A stretch of DNA of 64,000 bases, from the NCBI GenBank assembly GCA_903813345.2, contig CAIIXF020000004.1, positions 11,195,196 through 11,259,195 of the forward strand, in the 5' to 3' direction. How positions within the stretch are numbered: position 1 is the stretch's first letter; each line of letters begins with the position of its first letter. The translations under genes and the position numbers were made by a program. Shown piece by piece: positions 26,201 through 39,000 of this stretch. The notes beneath the pieces were generated by a model. The model saw nothing but the letters and a program-made list of their open reading frames with translations. It made no database searches and was not told the DNA's origin. This DNA comes from Owenia fusiformis. Taxonomy: Eukaryota; Annelida; Polychaeta; Sabellida; Oweniidae.

Positions 26201-28894
26201 ACTGTCTTCGCCATTGGACCAAGATGATCTATTGTGGTTTCAATGGAGCATGCACCACTGTAAGGAACTAATCCGTATGTTGGTTTGAGACCTACTATAC
26301 CACACCAGCTAGATGGAACCCTAATGGACCCTCCTTGATCGCCACCTATTGCCAAATCGACCACTCCACCAGAAACCTGATTGTAAAACAATTTTTATCG
26401 AGTCGTTTTCAGCCTTACATCATCAAATTCTTAACTTAATTATGGACATTCCTGGACTGACATTTTACATCTAGTCAAATCCTGTATATTTTTACAGGAA
26501 AATCTATTTTCCTCTGTATTACAGCTACATAATCGCGTAACGATTTCATACCTTATATTTATTTGCAACCATGACAACCTTATGACATCAATTTATTATC
26601 GCTTGTACAGATGATAGGAAATCATGTGAACACTAAATCAGTTATTTAACCTTAGTAAGCCTTCATTCTTGTGCAAAAAGAAGCTATCAAATGTCTCTCT
26701 ATATTTCAAGATATTTCAAATTTGATGTCATAATTACATCAACCTAGTAATGTCAAACTAGATCTTACAAGAGCTGCACATCCGGAGCTGGACCCCCCGG
26801 TTGTCCTTGTGTTGTCTCGTGGATTTGTAACAGGTCCACTGATAGAGGTAAAACTATTGGAAGTGAAACAAAGATCTTCACAAACGGCCTTCCCTAAAAT
26901 TCTACCACCTATAACAAATATAAAGTACCATAAACATTAACAAATATGTCAGACGCCTGCTTCTAAAATCAGTTTACCAAATAGCATCAGACTCATGTAT
27001 TGTTTAGGACACTGCTGAGTAACTATAAACATATACTTGGACATCTTAGACACAGTAAATACCTGCTTCTAATACTCTCGTAACAACAGTAGCGTCAAAT
27101 TCAGGGATATATCCTTCAAATGTTTTACTGCCATTTGTCATTGGAACGCCTGCTACAGCAATGTTGTCTTTAATTGCAACAGTTTTACCCCTCAACTTGC
27201 CATCTTCGGATCCTTTAATATCTAAGCACCGGGCCCTAGATAATCCAATTCGTATATAATCGTGAATGTTTTACCATAATATTTGCAATATTTATTAATG
27301 TATGGAGTATGGAGTTGAATGAGAATTTTGGATTGAACGATAGTTTTGGGCAAGAGATTGAATTATCAGATGGGGGATCGAACATTTTGCCTATTGTTTT
27401 CACAAAGATTTATTTTTTACTTTACACATGGGTTGTATAACCTCGACTTCTTTCAGTACGTTAATTTACCATGCATTGTACGGATTCTCCTCAGGCTTTG
27501 GTTTCTGACCAGGTGTCCGTGGGAACTTAACTTCTAGTGTGGGTTCAACCAGTTCCTCTAGCATCTGATATTGCTGTTCGATACCTTTCATGTTTTCTGG
27601 AAGACAAGTATGGAAAGTGTCTCTGGGTATATCCAGATGATGAAGATAAAACATGGATGATATATGGGTTACAAATTAAAAGAGGCTATATGTGACGCGA
27701 TAAAATGGTTTATTTGTAAATCCAATTGGCCTACGACTATGTTAAGTACGTACTGCCAGACTTAAAAAAGCATGATTAAAATATATTTCAATATTTAAAT
27801 AGTGATATGTAGTATCAAAGTAAAGTCCACGAGTAAAAGTATCATTAGTACTAGTCTAGTGTACAGTACACTTTAATCTTTGTCGTACCATGTCAAGTTG
27901 ACTCATTTGTCAATTGGCCTGGAGGAGAGAACGTATATATTCGAGTACATTAGAAATACATGTATATAAAGACACTAAAAAATGGTATTTTGGTAAACAG
28001 ATATTTATTATATTTGAGCAGGGTCCAGCCCACAACCCAGTTTACGGAGTAACTGCTCCGATATTATTTTATCTCATTTCTGACAAAAAAATGTAAAAAT
28101 AAGTGTAATGCGAGTAACCTTACTAACCCTTCAGCTAAAGTCATGTTTTGTTATGCTTCGTATTTTTTTTATTAAACTATGAAATGCCTAAGTATCCAGC
28201 TTAAAGTGTGCGCCAAAGTTTAAAACTGCGCAGGCGCACCGCTCTCGCTAACCTATATAAAGAGATTACCAGGTACAGGCTTCAGAGGTAAGCCAGGAAG
28301 GTGAACAATCTTCGTTCCGTGTTGATTCCCCGTATAATCGTAACCAAGTAAGTTTCACCATTGAAATTAAAAATTACTATTAGATATACTTTGTAGATGT
28401 TATTTATGAAGCTATTTAGTGTATGCATCAATCAAATGGCCCATTTTAAACATATAAAAAGTATTTGTGTTTTGTTTCCCAGGGAATTGTATTCCCATGT
28501 AGTAGACACATAAATAGTGTACATCATGTAGTACTTGAATAGCCAGGTTTATATAATACTGAAGTGATTGCTGACTACATGCACACGATTACATGAATGA
28601 AGGCCTGATATTGATATAGCTTGCATACCTAAATAAAAAAGAAACTCTTCTAATCCCCTAATGTAAACACGGCGGTATACGTAGCCCGATTTATCGGAGA
28701 CTTTAATGAGAAAAAGACTACCATTGTTGTTGGATTGAGTAAAATCTGAAAGTCATTTTACCTTTATGCTGCTCGAGTTGGTCATCAGTGAGGTTGAATC
28801 CGAGATCTGCAGATATCTCCCTCAGTTGCTGAGTAGTTGGTAGATCCACTGCGCGTGAAGTATATATTCCCGAGGTATTTTTCTCTTCAGGCAT
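20293..28894 (-). CDS. Amidase-signature enzyme, gene C (chimeric copy)
   Basis: Exons: 28894-28762, 27596-27470, 27235-27063, 26908-26769, 26376-26107, 25997-25841, 22952-22896, 22515-22228, 20486-20293. In phase throughout, 512 codons. Catalytic K109, S184 and S208 are intact with the Gly-Gly-Ser oxyanion segment ([14 protein letters not shown]). Start reads MPEEKNT, so residue 2 is Pro where B has Ala. Exon 6 begins IDCGVKG where D has IDGGVKD. Intron 6 starts GCAAGT. Exons 1-3 follow gene B (for example [13 protein letters not shown]), exons 4-9 follow gene D, with the switch inside exon 3. Reading frame and splice sites look functional, so a working recombinant enzyme is plausible. Confidence 0.93.
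20663..22138. mobile_element. 1.46-kb TIR element, copy in gene C intron 8
   Basis: Ends TACAGGGCATATAAACGCAA and the complement of TACGAGGTGTTAAAAAAACG, with TA at each border. A near-identical copy is at 30989-32447 in the same intron of gene D, so it was inserted before the duplication. Contains an internal hairpin around 21710-21830 with arms like AATCACTCCA. No transposase frame was recognised. Confidence 0.7.
23150..25308. other. 2.2 kb present in gene C intron 6, missing from gene D
   Basis: Gene D reads straight through at about 33437. The junction shows TTTAAA at both sides in gene C, so this is either a deletion in D at microhomology or an insertion in C. At 23985-24400 it holds three imperfect 150-bp units that include GTCATTAGACAGTGTGCCA and AAAATGGC(C/A)GCC. 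No gene seen. Confidence 0.6.
28201..28706 (+). mobile_element. TTAA-flanked 506-bp element, copy 3 (uninterrupted)
   Basis: Same borders and length as copies 1 and 2. Carries the GCGCAGGCGC motif and TATATAAAGAG. It is the empty-site reference for the nested transposon in copy 2. Lies in intron 1 of gene C. Confidence 0.75.
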
Positions 28895-29439
28895 TGCTTT
28901 GTTTGGTACAGAAAGAACTGTCTGTTTGAGTAATATTAGTTGACTGGTTTATAGTGATAGAGTGTTTTAATAGAGCAACCACAATGCTGACGCACCATAG
29001 GCCATTATATTTATTTTCAGATCAAATAGTCATACTAAATCAAGTGTTGTTTTACAATTTTGATATTTGAACCTCTTGAGATACTATTTTTTCTTCAGTG
29101 TAATTTTATCTTAGTTGTAAGGTTATGTTATTCTTAAAAATATGATGGGATATATCGGATATATCGGACTTGTCCCATGCCGAATGTGAACAATGTCTCT
29201 CATAGACTGCCCTGTCAACCTTAATGCATCACGCGCGTTTGGCACGCATTTGCTGGATAAATTGAAGTCACACACGACATTTTTTGTGTGAGAATAAGTT
29301 TGTGTTTTGATGGGCAATAATAGGTTACCACTTCGCTCTTAGGCCCGATATGCTGCTGTAATACCTTCAAAATACAATAAATATTACCAGTAATGCACAA
29401 TTATCAAACTGTTTGATTGTGGTAATGCAAAGTCAAAAT

Positions 29440-29734
29440 CAATGTCGTAGCGTCATATACGCATAAAACGCCATGGCGTACTCTCAAAATTTAGAGAAAA
29501 GTTGATTTTTAGATTGTATTGCCTCACACTTTAAAAATGGATAAAATGACCAATAATTTAAATGTCATTAGTCCATTTCGTCGGAATTTCGTATTTTAAA
29601 ACGCCCCAGAACGCTTCAACTGCAATCTCATTTTCAAATTTTCTTGGGGTGGTCCCACCCCCGAACCCCCCTCAAAGATCGTTCGCTTCGCTCCCTCGTG
29701 GCGTACACTCAAAAATACCCACGCTACGCCACTG
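29440..29734. mobile_element. 295-bp MITE with 5-bp target duplication
   Basis: Absent at the equivalent place near 20050, giving exact borders. AAAAT is duplicated (29435-29439, 29735-29739). Ends are CAATGTCGTAGCG and the complement of CAGTGGCGTAGCG, two mismatches in 13. Lies between genes C and D. Confidence 0.8.
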
Positions 29735-30019
29735 AAAATGGTCTCATTTATAATATAAATCAGAGCGTGAGTGTGTGTAATGTAATGTAATGTGAACGTT
29801 TAGTGATGCAGGACCGGGATGCACCAATGTTCTACATTTAAGGTATGTTAAAGCATCGTTTGCAATTGAACAATTCGAATAATAATCTGATAGTTCTATA
29901 CATAACATTAAGTAAAGTGTTTTAATTTATGATGATTGAAACCGTTGTTATCACATTGGTCAATTATTTCAAAAAACGTTATATGGTACAACAATTATTA
30001 TTGCACTGATATTATCATT

Positions 30020-33000
30020 TCATGTATTTGTCAAATTTCTCTCCAATGCCTTGGCCACTCTTAGAATCATGACGTCATCGTAATGGCGGCCAACAATCAT
30101 GACACCTATCGGCAAACCTTCAGAAAACCCAGCGTTTATGGAAATGGCCGGGTGCCCTGTTGCATCAAATGGAAATGTATTAGTTGTAAAACTCGATGCC
30201 TCGTCAAGCAACACTGCAATAAAATCAAATGTATTTAGTAGTGATGTTCCAGAATGTATCGTTGCGGTGATAAATTTTTTTTATTTCCATTGATAATATA
30301 ATATCATTTAATATAATATGATAAAATATAGTATAATATAATGATACAATATTGTATAGTATAATATGATACAATATATATAGAGGAAACCCTATGATTT
30401 TTGAGGGATACCATTTTTATCCATGAATGGATATCGCTCATCTCCAAGAGTGAGCGCAGCGAATGAGTGGAGATCGGCGATATCCAAGAGTGGATGAAAA
30501 TGATAGCCGAGAAAATCATAGGATATCATATTTATCCGATGGTCGCTATTTTTGTATGGACTTCAAATAATTTGACCTTAAGTTGCTGTTTTTAATTCTA
30601 TTCTATTTTTCATTTCATTTTCTGTGACCTTATTTTTATAAAATGATTGCATGAAAAAAATGTAACTCATTTTTACTGAGCATATAACCTTGGAACTTTT
30701 CAATTTTTTTTCCAAATATTGTTTCTATTTTTTTATTTCTATAATTTTTTTTCAAATTTTTTTCAATTTTTTTCAACATTTTTTCAATATTTTCAAAAGT
30801 TTTTTTTCAATTTTTTCCAAACTTTCAAATTTATTCAATTTTTTTTCAAAATATTTTTTAAAATAGTATCCGTCGGATACGATTGGATATCACGTCAGAT
30901 GGAACGGATACGATTTTAGTGCCGTATACGAAGATTATCTTGTGTTGGTTTCCCCATACAGATTTAGTATCCATCGGATAAAATATAATACGGGGCATAT
31001 AAACGCAACCCAAAGAAATCCTTATATCTTGGAAAATACTTATTCAATTGTGTTAATTTTTTCAGGAAAGAAAGAAGTTACTGTGTATGTATAGCTCCTG
31101 TAGTTGTTAGTTGGTTACTTGTAAACAAGATGCCTTGGACACCTCAAAATACAAAAAAACGCAGTCAGTAGTGACTACAACCGCAAAAAACACTAAAACA
31201 CTTCCGAATCATTGTGATTTAGCTTTTTAAAGGATGAGTCAGGGAATGGGTCCGGATATCCACTTAAAAAATATTCAAAATTGAAATATCTGAAAAACCA
31301 ACTCAATCACACATATTATCAAACCTTGATGTCACATCCTTCTTCTAAGAGTCAAAGAATATCAATTTGTAACACAATTAATGAAGAATATTGGCATCAA
31401 AGACATATCCTCCAAAACATCGCTTCGTCTATTTGTATAGACATTGAATGGTATTTCTTGATGAGTAAATTGGTGTTTGTTAATGAAGGGATTACAGTTA
31501 CTGAGCAACCAATGTTGACACTTCGATTGTGTTGGTCTCTATACATGACACTAATGTTTAACGGTCAGAATCAATAAAAACAATCCAAACCATAAAGCTG
31601 TGCTCAATGTGAAAATTTAAAGTGGCGACTTTTCTTCTGATATTTCCTTCATCAAATGGCAGCCATTTTGGTTTAACCCCTTCAAATCTTAAAGATATCT
31701 AAAAAAAGATTTTCTGCATTCTTCCTGTATCTTTAACTTATTTCTACTTTGTATGCCATACATGTTGCCATTGGTGTTTTTTCTATGATGACGACTATTT
31801 GAATAATGTTATGATACTTATTTTAACTCTCAGCAGGGGGTTAATTATACAACAAAACTCAGGGAAAATGGCATTTACTTATCAAATATAACTAGAACAG
31901 TAATAAAAAGCATATTTCACAAACATTTTAGTGCGGGACCATAAGAACATATATCCTTCCTCATCCTTTGACACAAATCATCTGTATTCATTCAATGTAT
32001 GGTAAAGGTAGAGTGAAATTAAAATCACTCCTGGGACTTTACAGTTATTGTCGAAATGCTTCAAAACGCAGCAACGCCCTGGTTCAGGTAGACTTAAGAA
32101 GGTATTTTGACCATGACTGTAAAGTCCCTAGAGTGATTATAATGAAACTCCACAAATGAACCACACATTAAATGTAAATTATTTGTGCCAAATATAAAGT
32201 GCCAAAACACTACGGTTAGATGGTTATTCGGTTTTATTGCTGTAGTAGTCACCTCCGACTGCTGCGTTTTTCGTATTTTTCTAATACTCATGTCTTTTGT
32301 GAAGGTGTCCAAGGCATCATGTTTTACAACTAGCTTACAAAGCAGCTATACATACACAGTCTCTCCTTTCTTTCCCGAAAAATGGACACAATTGGATTAG
32401 TATTTTTCAAGAGCGATTTTTGGGGTTGCGTTTTTTAACACCCCGTATAATATAATATAACCAATTTCGTATCAAAATCTTGACTGCATTCATTTATACT
32501 TGTTTATATTTACAAAAAGAGTCCCATTTTCTTTACCTGATAATTTAGCATCGACATCTGGCAATTTAGGCGCTTTGTATGGCAACGTTGGCATCACAAT
32601 GACGTCATACGTTTCCAATGCTTTGTCATATGCAGCTGTCAATGCAATAGTCAAGTTTTGTGCCTTTCCGTAATGTTTTGACTGGTAGTTACGTTTTGTA
32701 TATTCTCCCCAAAGGCACATAGATTGATAGGTCGGTGGTAAATCGTATGGTCTCAACTTCACATGCTTTTTAAAATGTTCCAGCATTGAGTTTGGATAGA
32801 AGCCCTTGTTTCCAATATTCGCACCTGTTAATTATAAAAGTCTCATTTGAAACAAATCATATTGCTAATCTTAAGGTCTAAAAAGTCCAAAGGATTCTAG
32901 CAATACTATCCAACATGAATCTATATATTGAGACTCGATCAAGATCTCCTGGGAAAATGAGGATTTCAAGCAGGCTGTATTAAATTATCATTGGGGTACA

Positions 33001-36000
33001 ATCAACTTTATACTGTTTCCTAATCATTTTGTCGATGTATGTACATTCTGGTTTGTTCAGCTGTATATACGTAACATGTTGTATTATGTGTGTTCAAATC
33101 AAATACGCAACGGATAAATGATAAAGTCGTTAAAATCATGGATAAACGACCGAGAATTACGTGGATGGGAATTGATATGGTATGGTTTTACCTATGAATC
33201 CTTGAAGATATGTTCCCTCAGTAGCCTGCGTTGAAGATATGGGTTTTCCTAAAATCATAAATTACACTGTCAAAGCAAATAGTAATACATATTTCAAAAT
33301 GTAGCAGGATGTATTACTAATGTTCACGGACACCTAACATTGATTTTTATTAATTTCTTATCGAACTTCTCAATGTTTTTTTAAGAAATAGCCCCTGTCT
33401 TAGCATATATGCATACATAGTAAATATTTATTTAAAGCAGCTACATCATCATTATATATATTATATGTATGATATAGCTGCTGGTCTGTTTTGAAAGAAT
33501 TTATTAACAATTATTTTACTCTACTGAGGTGAATACCTGTGCATCTTTCACGAGTAATATTTCAAGGAATATCATCTTGTGAAAGTGTCAAATATTTGTT
33601 TTATTATATCACTATCTGTCACCATATGTTAGTTCAATGGAATTCGACATTGTGGATTGTTCTCTGCATTGATCACTGTCTACAGTAGACCTAGTCTTGA
33701 TTTCTCACTTCACAAAAAAATATTATAATTTTTTATTCCCAGTTCACGTTTTTGCACATTTTCCTTTACATCGCCTCACTGTCCTCCGTATAATCAACAA
33801 AAACTAATCGAATGTTTAGCTGATTTTTGAGTTACCTGTGTGCACATTTTCAATTATTTCTAACTTCTCTTCGTCAGAAATTCGAATCTGTTTTGACTTA
33901 TCATACAGTTGCTAGCTAGATAGTGATATAATAATGTTGAAATCGTTTGGTTGATTGATATGTTACTACTTGCCGTATGTATGCATAGGAATGGAGGTAT
34001 CTTCTACTGTTGCACCAGCTTTTCTCCATACTTCAGCCGTTGCTTTGACAACATTAACGACATCAGACTCACATATGGCAAATCCCTCCTCGACAAATCC
34101 TATTTTCAAATCTTTCACGCCACCATCAATCTACAAAAAGAAAATGTGTGATCCCTAATTCTTCAACAGTAGTATGGTCAATTTGAGGAGTGGGAAAAAG
34201 CATAGTTTTAATGCAAGATCACTCCCCGGTGTTTTGAGTAATGATTGTGCCTTTGAGAGTCTGACCAATGATAAGAAAAATACACTTTTATATCACAATA
34301 CAGATGTTACTTTAGAAACTAAAGTTAGAAATATTTGAAAACATAAAAAATCACAGAAGTTTGTCCACCAAATAGGTATTAATTAACCATACTTTTGGAT
34401 CAACTAAAATAAAAATGAATTCAAGTTTTGCTTGATCCGCTACGCCATACGTCGTGTTGCTATAGTAACAACAATTATCTATTGTGACATCATATGACAA
34501 TGAGACTGTTTTATCCAAACTAAAATTACATTCTCCATTTACCTTGAAAAATTCAAGTAGATTGGTTGAAAAATAATGAAATGACAGATAAATTCCCAGA
34601 ACTTAGTGATCACCCTGTATTAAGCATATATGAGTCTACCAATTTCTCTGAAGACCTTAAGGTGCATCATTTTGTTATTATATATTTTTCTTACTAGCTT
34701 AGTATATTCAGGAATATCCATTTCTCTTTGTCGCGGGTCGAATCCATCATGCCCAGCCAATACTTCTAATAACAGAGCACAGTCATCCACTGTCTTCGCC
34801 ATTGGACCAAGATGATCTATTGTGGTTTCAATGGAGCATGCACCGCTGTAAGGAACTAAACCGTATGTTGGTTTGAGACCTACTATACCACACCAGCTAG
34901 ATGGAACCCTAATGGACCCTCCTTGATCGCCACCTATTGCCAAATCGACCACTCCACCAGAAACCTGATTGTAAAACAATTTTTATCGAGTCGTTTTCGG
35001 CCTTACATCATCAAATTCTTAACTTAATTATGGACATTCTTGGACTGACATTTTACATCTGGTCAAATCCTGTATATTTTTACAGGAAAATCTATTTTCC
35101 TCTGTATTACAGCTACATTATCGCGTATCGATTTCATACCTTATATTTATTTGCAACCATGACAACCTTATGACATCAATTTATTATCGCTTGTACAGAT
35201 GATAGGAAATCATGTGAACACTAAATCAGTTATTTAACCTTAGTAAGCCTTCATTCTTGTGCAAAAAGAAGCTATCAAATGTCTCTCTATATTTCAAGAT
35301 ATTTCAAATTTGATGTCATAATTACATCAATTAGTAATGTCAAACTAGATCTTACAAGAGCTGCACATCCGGAGCTGGACCCCCCGGTTGTCCTTGTGTT
35401 GTCTCGTGGATTTGTAACAGGTCCACTGATAGAGGTAAAACTATTGGAAGTGAAACAAAGATCTTCACAAACGGCCTTCCCTAAAATCCTACCACCTATA
35501 ACAAATATAAAGTACCATACACATTACCAAATATGTCAAACATCTGCGTCTAAAATCAGCGTACCTAATAGCATCAGACTCATGTATATATTATTCAGGA
35601 CAGTGTTGAGTAACTATAAACGTGTACTTGAACATCTGTGAGTAAATACCTGCTTCTAATACTCTCGTAACAACAGTAGCGTCAAATTCAGGGATGTATC
35701 CTTCAAATGTTTTACTGCCATTTGTCATAGGAACGCCTGCTACAGCAATGTTGTCTTTAATTGCAACAGTTTTACCCTTCAACTTGCCATCTTCGGATCC
35801 TTTAATATCTAAGCACTGGGCCCTACAATAATCCGATTCATATATATTACCATGAATGCTTTGCCATACTATTTGCCCGGGAATAATTGTAATATCTATA
35901 TGAAACTTTTGGGGTTGAACGATAGTTTTGGGCAAGAGATTGCAAGTATATGGGGAAATTTATTTATTCATTGCTCTACATTCGGGTCGCTTGTGAATTT

Positions 36001-39000
36001 CACTCTGTTGTCTATATCTACCCTCGACTTCTTGCAGTACGCTATTTACCATGCATTATACGGATTTTCCTCAGGCCTTGGTTTCTGACCAGGTGTCCGT
36101 GGGAACTTAACTTCCAGTGTGGGTTCAACCAGTTCCTCTAACATCTGATATTGCTGTTGGATACCTTTCATGTATTCTAGAACACAAGAATGAGAAGCCT
36201 CGCTGATTGGATGTATCAATTTGACAATTTGACAGTAAGAGGTTGTGTCATTACTTGACTGAACCACGACAATACATGTTATATCGGTACTGCTAGACGA
36301 TTAATATATTTTGATGTTTGAATAGCGATATGAAGTACTAAAGTGTACGAGTCCCTTTTCATAAACCATTAGCCTAGTATACATTTCAATATTTATCTTA
36401 CCATGTCAACTTGACTCATTTGTAGAAAACAAATGGCATGCGGAAGAAAACTCACGTTCATGGTAACAAGAAATATATTAAAAAATGCAACATAATTTCA
36501 AATTCATTTGAGGATGTATAGCCATCCCCTAAGGTCGGTTTATAGAATAACTGCTCCGATAAAAAGTTAATATTTAAACAAATGTCAAAGGCCTATATGG
36601 TCATGCTGCCACTGTCACAATCCTGATGTAATACAGCAACTGACCAATCATCAAATACATGAAGTCATACTCCCTTCAAGGGAAATGAACTCAATTCTAT
36701 TGAAATGGGTGGGATTTGTGTTAAAGCGGATGTGAAAGGGTGGCGCCCAGATGTGCGGGGTTTGATGAGATTAGGCCCCAAATCTTTTCAAGAGGCCCAA
36801 ACAGCCACCTCAAAGGCCCTTGAAAGGCCGAAAAACAATTCACATGCATTCCACGAATGGGTCAAGAGGCGTGCAGCTGAGAAAGACATCAAAAACGTTG
36901 GCAGTATGACCCTATAGCTGCATGGGCTCAACAAACTAACTGCTAATCAACTACCAAAAACCTACGACCTACCAATATACACTCCCCTCCATACGTTTGG
37001 CAACATTAGCTCCCCCATTGAACTATGTGTTAAAGCCTCTTTACGCTTGAATTTTTATTTACTTAACCGGCGATGAAAATACTTATAATATTGGGAATGT
37101 CGATTTTCAAAAATTCATCAAATTTATCATAAATTTTCGATTTATATTATATTTATATTTTCCATCAATATTATAAGTATTTTCATCCAAAGGTAAAGAG
37201 GCTTTAACACGTAGTTCAATGGGGAGCTAAGGTTGCCAAACGTATGGAGGGGAGTATATTTATCTATCTGATTTCTTTCATTGATCTTTCTAACGTCAAA
37301 CATTCAGGTATCACACACGTGTTGCATTCGGGTCGGATAACTGCGATCCAAGATCGGAGTCCGACGCACTATCTTATCCCGTTATCACTGATGCAAGGTT
37401 TCCCACGAACGGCATCCTTATCTGATTGTTCGACGGTATATGATATTCGTACTTGAACATCCATGTAGTACATACAGTGCCTCGAGCAGCTACCTTTTTA
37501 AAGTCACCCCGTGGGTAGTACAATGCCTCGAGCAGCAACTCTTTTCAAGTCTGAAATCTCTTCCAAAAGCCATTAGAACAGGGATTACAGTGCCCAGAGT
37601 AGCTATCTATCTATGGCATCGCGTGATAGGCCGCTCACCTCTCATGCTATTTAAAAAACGATTATTAGACATCTAGCACTTACGACTTACATTTCACGAT
37701 TTACTTTAAAGTGTCATTACATATGTTGGTAAAGGCTGTTGTTTTCGGCAAATGAATGATTGGGTTGTAGCCAAATGTATATGTTTATAATGCATATATC
37801 GTGATTAGGTAAACTCGTAGTTAATATATCTATAATTATAATCTGACATTATTTTGTGTTGTTTTTCATAAAACATACACAAACTCCAACACGGTATAAT
37901 CGGGATACTACCTTGGGAGTTCGTAAAGGTTCAACTATGAAATTCACTGTCAAGTTCACTGTATAGGATGTTGTTACAGACATTCACAAATAAAAATATC
38001 AAGAAACTAAACCACATCTTTCTGAAAAGATGAAATCATCAGTTTGCTCAAATGTCACCACCCTCATGTTTTCTCTTACCCACGCGTTCAACTGTCACGC
38101 TAAAGGTCTCTGGATAGTTAACAGAAAGGATAGGTATCGATATGGAGAATTGAATTCAACAATGTTTTTCTCTTAAACCAATCATTGAAAACATTCTGTA
38201 AAAAACATGTTTTTTATGTAATGCTGACTGATTGACAACAATTTAATGCGAAAATTATTTAGAAATATTTTATGTAAATGTTTTTGTTAACATTTTTTAT
38301 TTTTTCAGTGCAATTGTTTTTGCTCCTTTCTACCAATTCTTGAGAATGAAATAAAATGTCTTTCCGAACCTTGTTGGAACAAAATGGCATATACAACATG
38401 TTTTCGACCTCTCAATATTAAAGTTATACAAAATAATTTTTGGTTGATTTTAAAAAAGTATTCAAAAAATTAAAACAAAATCCATCCAAAATAGATAAAA
38501 ATAAAGAAAAACCTTTTATTTCATTAACAAGATACTTTTTTAAAATCAACCAAAATTTCCTTTGTACAATTACAATATTGAGAGACCTAAACATGTTGTG
38601 TTTATGTCGTTTTGTTCCAATGAGGTTCGGAAAGATGTTTCATTTCACTCTGGAAACATGATACCAAGAACAAAACAAATGTTTGATGTGTTTTTTAAAA
38701 CAATATAGATGAAAGTATGTATATCTATTTCAAATTATATCGTTACTATTCAAAAGATGGCCATTAAATTGACAATTTGTAAGATTTTCAGAAATTTTTG
38801 ATGACTGGTTTAAGAGAAATGTGTGTTCAAAAAGTTCGCCATATCGATACCCATTCTTTACACGTGGATTTTTGAGTTTTTTTGAACAAAGATAAAAGAG
38901 TTATGCTTTAACCTTCAATCAGTTTAACTACTCCCATATATTATTTACATGATCAGGATCACAATGGTCATGGTCAAAGTGACCCTTACCATGCTGAAAT

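Larger units (their letters stand above)
16090..27090. repeat. Segmental duplication, left unit (gene B exon 3 to gene C exon 4)
   Basis: From mid exon 3 of gene B rightward, through introns 2 and 1, the B-C intergenic region and gene C exons 9 to 4, the sequence is repeated at about 27095-35680. Identity is high and covers introns and intergenic DNA. Length differences come from identifiable indels: 17564-19188, 23150-25308 and 29440-29739, plus one in 34144-34619. Confidence 0.8.
27095..35680. repeat. Segmental duplication, right unit (gene C exon 3 to gene D exon 4)
   Basis: Partner of 16090-27090. Shorter mainly because it lacks the 1.6-kb transposon and the 2.2-kb intron 6 block. It has two private MITEs, 29440-29734 and 34144-34619. 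Confidence 0.8.

Noticed and set aside
36705-36917. 70-codon open frame ([12 protein letters not shown]...) in intron 1 of gene D
   Set aside because: No family recognised, no splice context, and surrounded by palindromic repeats.
37313-37430. Open stretch reading [17 protein letters not shown] after a TTCAG acceptor
   Set aside because: It looks exon-like, but no donor precedes its stop and I cannot name a family; too weak to annotate.
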